32,311 bases of DNA from Nocardiopsis sp. CNR-923 (GTDB lineage: Bacteria > Actinomycetota > Actinomycetes > Streptosporangiales > Streptosporangiaceae), in contig NZ_MKKC01000099.1 of the NCBI RefSeq assembly GCF_001942255.1, positions 1-32,311 of the forward strand, read 5' to 3'. The notes beneath the pieces were generated by a model. That model did no database searches. It saw nothing but the letters and a program-made list of their open reading frames with translations, and was not told the DNA's origin. Of the stretch, positions 7,940 to 14,534 are shown one piece after another (the stretch's first letter is position 1; the number at the start of each line of letters is the position of its first letter). The translations under genes and the position numbers were made by a program.

Positions 7940-8968
7940 ATGCGGTTGGCGGAACCGTTGCGGGAGCGGTGGATCGTCCAGGCGCCGATGGCGGGCGGCG
8001 GGTCGACGCCCGAGCTGGTGGCGGCGGTGTCCGGGGCGGGAGGGCTCGGGTCGCTGGCCGCGGGGTACCTGTCGGCGCGGGCCCTGGCCGAGCGGATCGA
8101 CTCCGTGCGGGCGCTGGGGACGACCGTGTTCGGGGTCAACGTGTTCGTGCCCTCGGAGACACCCGCCGATCCAGGGGTCCTGGCGGCCTACCGGGATGAT
8201 CTCGGCGCGGAGGCCGGGCGGCACGGCGGGGTCGTCGGCGAGCCGGTGGGCGACGACGACGCGTGGGCGGACAAGATCGACCTGCTCGTCGCCCGACCGG
8301 TGCCGGTGGTGAGCTTCACCTTCGGGTGCCCGTCCGCCGAAGTCCTGGACCGCCTTCGCGCGGCGGGCTCGGCGACCGTGGTCACGGTGACCAGCGTGCC
8401 GGAGGCTCGGCTGGCGGTCGCGCGCGGCGCGGACGGGGTGTGCGTCCAGGGATCGGAGGCCGGAGGGCACCGCGCGGTGTTCGACCCGGCCGGCGACGGC
8501 GGGCGGCCACTGTTCGAGCTGCTGCCCGAGGTGGTGGCGGAGGTGGACGTGCCGGTGATCGCGGCGGGAGGCCTGATGCACGGCCGGGACGCCGCCCGGG
8601 CGATGGAGGCCGGAGCGGCGGCCGTGCAGCTGGGAACGGCGTTCCTGCGCTGCCCGGAGAGCGGGGTGAACCCGGTGCACAAGGCGGCGCTGGCCGACCC
8701 GGCGTTCACGGAGACCGCCCTGACCAGGGCGTTCACGGGGCGTCCGGCGCGGGGGCTGGTCAACCGGTTCACGCGGGAGCACACGGGCGCGCCGACCGCC
8801 TACCCGGAGATCCACCACATGACCAAGCCGCTGCGCGCGGCGGCGGCCCGCGCGGGCGACCCGGGAGGGATGGCGCTGTGGGCGGGCGTGGGGTACCGGG
8901 CCGCGACCGACGCCCCGGCGGCGGAGGTCGTGGCGCGGGTGCGCAAGGAAGCAGGTGCGCGGCGGTAG
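7940..8968 (+). CDS. Nitronate monooxygenase (NPD family)
   Basis: A 342-residue FMN enzyme of the 2-nitropropane dioxygenase/nitronate monooxygenase family. It carries QAPMAGGGSTPELVAAV (residues 14-30), GGLG, the GSEAGGHR segment with the probable catalytic His177, IAAGG at 207-211 and LGTAFLRC, which bind the FMN phosphate. It would oxidise alkyl nitronates to carbonyls and nitrite using O2. GAGGGGG lies 4 nt before the ATG. A TAGCGT box at 7907-7912 could be a -10 element. It follows the TetR gene by 70 nt but has no obvious link to the drug cassette. The related fabK-like enoyl reductases share the fold, so the reaction is not certain. Confidence 0.88.
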   Translation: MRLAEPLRERWIVQAPMAGGGSTPELVAAVSGAGGLGSLAAGYLSARALAERIDSVRALGTTVFGVNVFVPSETPADPGVLAAYRDDLGAEAGRHGGVVGEPVGDDDAWADKIDLLVARPVPVVSFTFGCPSAEVLDRLRAAGSATVVTVTSVPEARLAVARGADGVCVQGSEAGGHRAVFDPAGDGGRPLFELLPEVVAEVDVPVIAAGGLMHGRDAARAMEAGAAAVQLGTAFLRCPESGVNPVHKAALADPAFTETALTRAFTGRPARGLVNRFTREHTGAPTAYPEIHHMTKPLRAAAARAGDPGGMALWAGVGYRAATDAPAAEVVARVRKEAGARR

Positions 8969-9029
8969 GAGAGTCTACGGTCGCACGTCTCAGGACTTAC
9001 GTCACCGGATGGCGTGCAGCGCAAAACTG

Positions 9030-9035
9030 TACATT
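9030..9035 (+). promoter_or_regulatory. -10 box (TACATT) of the SRA-nuclease gene, leaderless
   Basis: TACATT ends 6 nt before the ATG at 9042 and no Shine-Dalgarno is present, consistent with transcription starting at the start codon. No convincing -35 hexamer is seen at 17-19 bp. Confidence 0.45.
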
Positions 9036-9041
9036 GGGCGC

Positions 9042-10049
9042 ATGTCTGACGATCCCCTCGAACCTGGACGACTCACAACGCGTGAAGAGATGAAGATCCA
9101 CTTCGGTGGTGGCCAAGGGCAAGGGATCCAACCCTGCGCGAAGGAGCGGCCGGAAACCGGCCGAGCGAACGTGCTGCTCTACACCGACCCCTCCTCTGGC
9201 GAAAAGTCGGGATACTTCGATGGGTGGCTTCCTGAGGGAGACGAGATCGGACCGATTTTCGAGTACACCGGCGCTGGCGAAGAGGACCAGGTCTTCCTCG
9301 GTCGCTACGGCGTGGGCAACCGTGCCATCCTCACGCATGTCGATGATGACCGTGACCTGCGTGTTTTCAAGGCTGTCGGGACGGTTCCCGGAAGAAGCGC
9401 GAAGCGCCAGCAATACATCGGCAAGTTTGAACTTGACGCCAAGACGCCGTACGTCCTGCGTCAGGCCCCTAACCAGCAGGACAAACAACGGCGCGTCATC
9501 GTTTTCCGGCTCCGCCCCGTCGATGCGCTGCCGCCCAACGCTGAGGACACCATCACACCCCTGCCCAAGACAGAAGTCGTCCCCGTTCCCCCAGACATCA
9601 CAACAAGCTCGCTGATCGAGCCCGAGTTGCACAACGGTAAGCCGATCACCCGGTCAGCTGTCCCTCGCACCAGGGTGAGCCGCCGTGAAGCTTCCTTGTG
9701 CGAGGACTTTCAGAAGCTCCTGGAGGAGCACGAACATCAGGTAGCCAGATTCCAGATCAGAGTCGCAGGGCTCTCATCGAGTCTGGTGACGGATTTGTAC
9801 GACACGACCTGTCACGTCCTTTACGAGGCGAAGGGTTCGAGTTCACGCGAAGCCATCCGTATGGCGATCGGCCAGCTCATGGACTACCGGAGACACGTCA
9901 CTCCGAAAAACCCCACCCTCGCCGTCCTCTTGCCAGAGAAACCGCACCCTGACCTTCAGGACCTCCTGACCTCGCTGAACATCAGGGTGGTGTACCAGCA
10001 CGGCAAGGCGTTCTCGGGATGGCCCGTCGATACCCAGGAAGCGAGTTAG
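9042..10049 (+). CDS. SRA-like domain fused to PD-(D/E)XK nuclease (modification-dependent restriction)
   Basis: A 335-residue protein. Residues about 45-160 resemble the ScoMcrA-type SRA domain, which flips out and reads modified bases: YTDPSSGEKSGYFDGW, FEYTGAGEEDQ, GNRAIL, then LRVFKAVG and YIGKFELD. Residues about 210-330 form a PD-(D/E)XK nuclease core: TDLYD (Asp254), LYEAKGSS (Glu262, Lys264) and the helix MAIGQLMDYRR. The predicted job is cutting incoming DNA that carries modified bases. It stands alone with no methyltransferase beside it, as expected of a type IV-like enzyme. GC content is visibly lower than in neighbours, suggesting horizontal gain. Domain assignment is from remembered motif patterns. 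Confidence 0.75.
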   Translation: MSDDPLEPGRLTTREEMKIHFGGGQGQGIQPCAKERPETGRANVLLYTDPSSGEKSGYFDGWLPEGDEIGPIFEYTGAGEEDQVFLGRYGVGNRAILTHVDDDRDLRVFKAVGTVPGRSAKRQQYIGKFELDAKTPYVLRQAPNQQDKQRRVIVFRLRPVDALPPNAEDTITPLPKTEVVPVPPDITTSSLIEPELHNGKPITRSAVPRTRVSRREASLCEDFQKLLEEHEHQVARFQIRVAGLSSSLVTDLYDTTCHVLYEAKGSSSREAIRMAIGQLMDYRRHVTPKNPTLAVLLPEKPHPDLQDLLTSLNIRVVYQHGKAFSGWPVDTQEAS

Positions 10050-10100
10050 CGCGTCCGCTGAACACTGAGCCCACTCCCTGAGAGCCGTCGCACGGCCTGT

Positions 10101-10580
10101 TCAGTCCAGGGTCAACTGGTAGACGGCGCGATGGCGGCCCAATCCCTTGAAGTCGCTGACGACCGAGACTCCGTGAATCTCGCGGTCGCCTGGGACGTTG
10201 ACGAAGCCAAGGGCGATCCAGCTGGCGTGAGCTTCCTGGTTGTCGGGTTCGGAGGTGAGATAGAGACGCCGACAGCCCCACGTATCGGCCCGAGCGCGCA
10301 CACTCTCTAGTAGCGCTCGTGCGATGCCTCGACGCCGGTGTCGCGGATGGGTCATGACGTCTTGGACGTAGACGTCCGCGGGGTCGTCCTGGCTTCGGAA
10401 TGCCATCACCGCCCCGGCGACAGTGTCGTCATCCGCGACGGCGACGGGGCAGGTGGAGGAGAACAGCGTCGCGTAGAGCCAGTAGTCGGACAGGGTGCGC
10501 GCGAAGATGTACGGTTCACCGAGCTCCATGAGGTGTAGGACTTCGCCGATCCGTTCGGGTTGAAGGGGCGTGACGATCAC
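10101..10580 (-). CDS. GNAT-family N-acetyltransferase
   Basis: A 159-residue acetyltransferase with the acetyl-CoA pyrophosphate loop R-x-x-G-x-A as HRRRGIARAL (residues 81-90), preceded by the strand DVYVQDVMTHP, and a C-terminal NQEAHASWIALGF motif typical of GNAT motif B. GTG at 10580 is supported by GAGGAG about 5 nt upstream on the minus strand. It is convergent with the nuclease gene and divergent from the CYTH gene. Substrate unknown; the family acetylates antibiotics, amino acids, polyamines or proteins. Confidence 0.88.
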   Translation of the reverse strand: MIVTPLQPERIGEVLHLMELGEPYIFARTLSDYWLYATLFSSTCPVAVADDDTVAGAVMAFRSQDDPADVYVQDVMTHPRHRRRGIARALLESVRARADTWGCRRLYLTSEPDNQEAHASWIALGFVNVPGDREIHGVSVVSDFKGLGRHRAVYQLTLD

Positions 10581-10763
10581 GGGCGCTCCTCGGTGTGGAC
10601 CTGGTGGACGATGGTGGTGCAGGCGTCATGTTCAGCTGAAATGCGCAGTTTGTGCTCGGGTGTGAAGGTCCACATTTGGTTTTGGGTGCGGGTCGCCGGT
10701 GATTTTACTGGTCATGTGGGTGGTGCTCGCCTGTTCGGCTCCGCCCGCCTAACCAGACATGAG

Positions 10764-10778
10764 GGGATGTTTCATCCC
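10764..10778 (+). promoter_or_regulatory. Small inverted repeat in leader of the CYTH gene
   Basis: GGGATG-TTT-CATCCC forms a perfect 6-bp stem with a 3-nt loop, 72 nt before the start of the CYTH gene in the 270-bp gap between divergent genes. It may be a protein-binding site or a small leader hairpin. Nothing else is recognised in this gap (10581-10850). Confidence 0.3.
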
Positions 10779-10850
10779 AACCTGACAGAGAGGGACCCTC
10801 CCATCGGCTTCCCCGCCGAACGCACATCGCTAGAAAGGGAACCCGACGAC

Positions 10851-11393
10851 ATGAGCGTGATCGAGTACGAGGCCAAGGTGCTGGACATCGACTCCGCCCA
10901 GATGGCCCGACTCATCCTCGACAAGGGCGGCCAGGACCTCGGGGAGGTGCTGCAACGCCGTTACGTCTACGACATCGAGCCCGGCGATGCCTCCCGGTGG
11001 GTGCGGCTGCGCGACTCGGGGAAGCAGGTCACGCTCACGGTTAAGGAGATCGACTCCGACGCCATCGGCGGCACCCGCGAGACCGAGACCGAGGTTGGCG
11101 ACTTCGCGACAACTAACTCCCTGCTGGGCAAGCTGGGTTACGCACCCAAGGCCTACCAAGAGAACCGCAGGCGCAGCTTCACCCTGGACGGTGCCCGGTT
11201 GGAGATCGACGCCTGGCCCCGAATCCCCGCCTACCTGGAGATCGAGGCCGACAGCCGAGCCGAGGTTGTGCGAGTGGCGGCCCTCCTCGGCTACACCGAA
11301 GCCGACCTGACGGGAGAGAACACCACCAAGGTCTACGCCCGCTACGGCATCGACCTGACCACCCTTACCGATCTGCGCTTCGACACGAAGTGA
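10851..11393 (+). CDS. CYTH-domain protein (class IV adenylate cyclase-like)
   Basis: A 180-residue CYTH protein with the signature ExExK at the N-terminus (IEYEAKV, Glu5, Glu7, Lys9), WVRLRDSG, VTLTVKE, ENRRRSF and LEIDAWP, which line the triphosphate/metal tunnel. CYTH members cyclise ATP or hydrolyse triphosphates; the short single-domain form is usually annotated as class IV adenylate cyclase, but activity cannot be told. ATG at 10851 has AGGGA 10 nt upstream. The neighbourhood gives no pathway clue. Confidence 0.85.
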   Translation: MSVIEYEAKVLDIDSAQMARLILDKGGQDLGEVLQRRYVYDIEPGDASRWVRLRDSGKQVTLTVKEIDSDAIGGTRETETEVGDFATTNSLLGKLGYAPKAYQENRRRSFTLDGARLEIDAWPRIPAYLEIEADSRAEVVRVAALLGYTEADLTGENTTKVYARYGIDLTTLTDLRFDTK

Positions 11394-11468
11394 CCACCGT
11401 CGCGGCGTGCCCGTGGGTGGTGCGGACGGGTGCACAGTGGCTCGGTTCTTGTCGGCGCGGGTCGCGGC

Positions 11469-11657
11469 TCAGTCAATCCGCGAGGACGTCTTCAGGACAG
11501 CCAGAAGGCCGGTCCACTCGCCTCTGGGGTAGGTGAGGTGTCCGAGGCCCCTGTTCTGGGTGTCGCGCACCAGCACGGCGCTCCCCTCGGAAACCTCCAC
11601 ACAGTTGTTGTTCACTCCGCTGCTGTAGCTGCTCTTGCGCCACTCACGGCTACTCAT
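11469..11657 (-). CDS. DUF397 small protein (second copy)
   Basis: A 62-residue DUF397 protein: WRKSSYSSG, NNNCVEVSEG, VLVRDTQ and the C-terminal EWTGLLAVLK. The start ATG at 11657 lies inside the end of the upstream XRE gene (8-nt overlap), so the pair is translationally coupled. It is the partner of the XRE regulator, as in the first pair at 336-1379; the two copies are clearly diverged. Confidence 0.9.
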   Translation of the reverse strand: MSSREWRKSSYSSGVNNNCVEVSEGSAVLVRDTQNRGLGHLTYPRGEWTGLLAVLKTSSRID

Positions 11658-12465
11658 CGAGTTCTCCTTGTACCCGCCGCACCAGCTCATAGCTGTCGCT
11701 CGTTGACAATGCTTCCGACTGGATCGCCCCGAAGAGATTCGCACAGTAGCGGACCTGCTCAGCGTCGTCGATGACGAGGTCATCAACAACGTACTCCGCC
11801 GTCACGACCATCGGACGATCGGGGAAGGTGTAGATCTTGAAGGGTCCTGAGATGCCTGGGGGAAGTGTGCAGCACCGAGGAACGATCTGAAGCCGGAGAG
11901 TTCGGGCCTCCGTCATTTCGAGCAGATGTTCCAACTGCTCCTTCATCGTGGCCTGGCTACCGAGGACCCGTCGGATCACGCCCTCGTCCAACACCATCCA
12001 CAGTAGCGGCCGATCGGCTCCCCGCAGGATCTCGTGGCGCTTCACCCGAGATGCGACCAAGCGGCCCAGCGTTTCCTCCGTGGCGAACGGCCGCATCGCA
12101 CGGTATGTGGCCCTGGCGTAGTCAGGTGTCTGTGCCAGGCCAGGAACCAGGATCGTGTGGTATTCGCGGATGTCAACGGCCGACCGCTCAAAATCGACGG
12201 CGGTCTGCGTACCCACGGGGTAGATGCTCTCGCTGTTGGCCCTACTCCAGGCGCGCTCAAAGAATCCGGATGTGCCGAAGATCCGGTCGAGCGCCTGGCA
12301 CTCCTTCAGCTGCGGCACATAGATGGCCAGCTCCCAGTAGGAGACGAGGGACGTCGAACAGTTCAGCTGCTCAGCCAGCCTCCCCTGGGTCCAGCCCTTG
12401 GATTTTCGGAGTTTACGCAGCTCAGTCGCGATCTTTCGATATGAGGGGTTGGGCTTCCTGGGCAT
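11650..12465 (-). CDS. XRE-family regulator with DUF5753 domain (second copy)
   Basis: A 271-residue WhiJ-like regulator. The helix-turn-helix spans about residues 8-60 (TELRKLRKSKGWTQGRLAEQ, then STSLVSYWE), followed by the DUF5753 region (LVPGLAQTPDYARA, LRLQIVPRCC, ISGPFKIYTFPD). ATG at 12465 has GGAG 4-5 nt upstream. An inverted repeat at 12478-12492 could be its own operator. Together with the overlapping DUF397 gene and the divergent ATPase gene it reproduces the WhiJ/AbaA-like three-gene arrangement known in Streptomyces. Codon use is less GC-biased than in flanking enzyme genes. Confidence 0.9.
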   Translation of the reverse strand: MPRKPNPSYRKIATELRKLRKSKGWTQGRLAEQLNCSTSLVSYWELAIYVPQLKECQALDRIFGTSGFFERAWSRANSESIYPVGTQTAVDFERSAVDIREYHTILVPGLAQTPDYARATYRAMRPFATEETLGRLVASRVKRHEILRGADRPLLWMVLDEGVIRRVLGSQATMKEQLEHLLEMTEARTLRLQIVPRCCTLPPGISGPFKIYTFPDRPMVVTAEYVVDDLVIDDAEQVRYCANLFGAIQSEALSTSDSYELVRRVQGELDE

Positions 12466-12477
12466 GTCACTCCAGCG

Positions 12478-12492
12478 GAATCAAGCAGATTC
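12478..12492 (-). promoter_or_regulatory. Inverted repeat GAATC-N5-GATTC upstream of XRE gene
   Basis: Perfect 5-bp arms separated by 5 bp, 13 nt before the XRE start. The half-site GAATC also occurs within the GTGAATC repeats before the first XRE gene, which makes a shared type of operator conceivable. The rest of the 248-bp divergent gap (to 12713) shows no convincing promoter hexamers. Confidence 0.35.
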
Positions 12493-12713
12493 GATTCTCT
12501 TCCAGCAGTGTGACACGCGTGGACAACAGCAGCGAGAGTTATCGAGAAATCGATGGCACTCCTAGAGATCCGCATGCCGACATGAGCAGAGTCGACGCAG
12601 GCCAAAGAGTTGAGCGCTTGAGTAATTTCCCCTCAAACCCTACTCATTCGGACGTTCAAACTAAGTCTGACAAACGGTAATGCTGATCTGAGAATCGCGA
12701 AAAGGAGCACCAG

Positions 12714-13229
12714 ATGTCCGGATGCGAAGTCCCGAGGCCGCGGTGCGGCCACAGCCAGGACCGGGCGGTGGTGGGTGGGTTCCCGGTCCACGTCAGGAGC
12801 CCTCGCACCGGGGTGTTCGCCGCGTACTTCGACGGGACCCCCGAGCGGGTCGGCCGCATTCGAACCTGGTGCGCGCGGGCCACCGGGTTGGACCAGCAGG
12901 CATCGGCCCTGGTCGAACTCGCGGTCAGCGAGCTCGTCACGAATGCCGTCGTGCACACCGCCTCGGGCGGCCGGTACGGACGGGTCAAGGTGACCGCGGA
13001 GGTCATGCCAGGCCAGATCGTCCTGATCTCCGTGACCGACGACGGACCGCGCGCCCTGCGGCCGATCACGGTTCCGACGCTCCCTGACCACGTCGACGAC
13101 GCGGAGCCGTCCGGGCGCGGGCTGCGCCTGGTGGCCGCGTTGTCGGAGAAGTGGTGGTGGACCGGCCATCGAGGCGGCCCGCTCACCGTGTGGGCGCTGA
13201 TCGACCCCCGCCGCGACCTGGACGCCTGA
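12714..13229 (+). CDS. Anti-sigma-like ATP-binding protein (HATPase_c_2)
   Basis: A 171-residue GHKL ATPase without a histidine phosphoacceptor domain, like RsbW/SpoIIAB serine kinases. N-box ELAVSELVTNAVVHT (Glu73, Asn77), G1 box VTDDG (109-111) and G2 box PSGRGLRLV are present. ATG at 12714 follows AGGAG in the leader. It is divergent from the XRE/DUF397 pair, as in WhiJ/AbaA-like loci, and may regulate a sigma factor or an anti-anti-sigma protein elsewhere. No such partner is encoded in the window. Confidence 0.88.
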   Translation: MSGCEVPRPRCGHSQDRAVVGGFPVHVRSPRTGVFAAYFDGTPERVGRIRTWCARATGLDQQASALVELAVSELVTNAVVHTASGGRYGRVKVTAEVMPGQIVLISVTDDGPRALRPITVPTLPDHVDDAEPSGRGLRLVAALSEKWWWTGHRGGPLTVWALIDPRRDLDA

Positions 13230-13373
13230 AGCGACGATTCGCCATGGCGGGAAGCGCAGCCCCACGGGGCCATCGACACCCGCCCGAGCGCCACAGACAC
13301 AGATGCCCCGATCGGTGCGTAGGACCACCGAGCCGGGCGTGATCAACCCCCTGAACACAACAGGAGGACGACC

Positions 13374-13799
13374 ATGCACCACCCTAACGGCCGCCACCGC
13401 AAACGGCACCGCACCCTCGCGGGCCAGCTCTGGGCCCTCGCGACGACGGCCCTGGCGGCAGCGCTCACCCTCGTCTTCGTCCCCAGTACGCCGACCCGAG
13501 CCGGGATCGGGCCTGCTCCACGCCGACGCGAACTCCCCACCGGCTCCCCCAAAGAGCCCCAGCCGCTCCCCAAGACCCCAGCACCCTCACCCACGGACCC
13601 CGACGAGACCGGGGGCGCACTCGTCCGCCCGTACATGCGCCCTCGCCCCCAGCCCCGAGCGGTGACCATCCCCCGGCCGCGAGTCCCGGTGGGCGACCTC
13701 CTCGCACCGAAGCCGCCGCCCCAGCGACAGGGCGAGTTCGACGAACTCGCCAGCCTGATCCGGGTCTATCTCGCGACCAACACCCCTTCAATCAGCTGA
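13374..13799 (+). CDS. Pro-rich protein with N-terminal membrane anchor
   Basis: A 141-residue protein. A basic N-terminus (GRHRKRHRT) is followed by one hydrophobic segment (LWALATTALAAALTLVFVP, about residues 19-38) and a Pro/Arg-rich extracellular-type region with KTPAPSPTDPDETGG. The AGGAGG site lies 6 nt before the ATG. No family recognised. The topology suggests a signal-anchored or secreted protein. It follows the ATPase gene by 144 bp and may be co-transcribed. Confidence 0.65.
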   Translation: MHHPNGRHRKRHRTLAGQLWALATTALAAALTLVFVPSTPTRAGIGPAPRRRELPTGSPKEPQPLPKTPAPSPTDPDETGGALVRPYMRPRPQPRAVTIPRPRVPVGDLLAPKPPPQRQGEFDELASLIRVYLATNTPSIS

Positions 13800-13816
13800 A
13801 CCAAGCGGCCCGCGGG

Positions 13817-13849
13817 CTCGGGCGGCGACCCTCCCGGTCACCGCCCGAG
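13817..13849 (+). terminator. Hairpin after the Pro-rich protein gene
   Basis: CTCGGGCGG (13817-13825) pairs with 13841-13849 around a 15-nt loop, 18 nt after the stop codon. There is no U tract, so this is a GC-hairpin-type terminator candidate. Confidence 0.4.
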
Positions 13850-13869
13850 TGGACAGTGACAAGCGAGCC

Positions 13870-14331
13870 TCAGTCCCGCACGGCCAGCGCGTCAACCTCG
13901 AACAGCATCCCCGGGAGCGCCAGCCCCACCACCCCCAACAGGGTCTGCGCGGGCGGCCTCCCCTCCCAGAGCGCGTTCACCCGCTCCCCGAGGACCGCCA
14001 GCTTCTCCATGTCGTGGTCGACGACGTACGTCCCCAACCGGACCACGTGCCGGTACTCCAATCCCGCGGCCCACAGCGCCGTGGCCGCCTCGGGAACCTC
14101 CGAGGCGTGGCGCAGCATCCAGGTCTGCAAACCCACCGACACCCCGCCGTAGGCCAGTCCCCACACCACGAGCGCCGTGACGGCGGCGACCGGGGCTCCT
14201 CCGGCCAGCCCGATCAGGCCGAGCGCGGCGGTCAGGCCCACGGCGGACACGGCGAACCACCCGCGGCGGTCGGCTCGCCCGTCCTCCTGGCCGTCGCGCT
14301 CCATGTGCGCGTTCCCGCTCCGGCCGTTCAC
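13870..14331 (-). pseudogene. In-frame chimera: MFS fragment fused to RidA C-terminal half
   Basis: The 153-residue frame has two unrelated halves. Residues about 25-88 match internal helices of a DHA1-type MFS exporter (LVVWGLAYGGVSVGLQTWML, then PEAATAL). Residues about 90-153 match the second half of a RidA/YjgF protein (HVVRLGTYVVDHD, PPAQTLLGV, LPGMLFEVDALAV). The first ~240 residues of the transporter and the first half of RidA are absent. A deletion that joined two neighbouring genes in frame explains it. GTG at 14331 is a nominal start (ATG at 14304 is an alternative) and no ribosome site is obvious, so expression is doubtful. The RidA trimer needs its full fold, so activity is unlikely. 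Confidence 0.65.
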
Positions 14332-14522
14332 AGCCCGACCTCGAACCCGTTGAAGTCATATTCCTTGATAGGAAACACCCAGGTTTGCCTTCGAGCGAGG
14401 CACCTCCGAGGAGGCGCCGCCGGCACCGCCTCCGTGGACAACCTCCGCCCCACCGCGTGTACCCGTAGGTAACAATTGGGTCGAGCGCCACGGCGACCTG
14501 GATCACGCTCGGCCCGGCACCT

Positions 14523-14528
14523 TAGTGT
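14523..14528 (+). promoter_or_regulatory. -10 box (TAGTGT) of the penicillin acylase gene, leaderless
   Basis: TAGTGT ends 6 nt before the ATG at 14535 and no Shine-Dalgarno is present, so a leaderless mRNA is likely. CTGGAT (14498-14503) is a weak -35 candidate at 19 bp. Confidence 0.4.
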
Positions 14529-14534
14529 GCCGAC

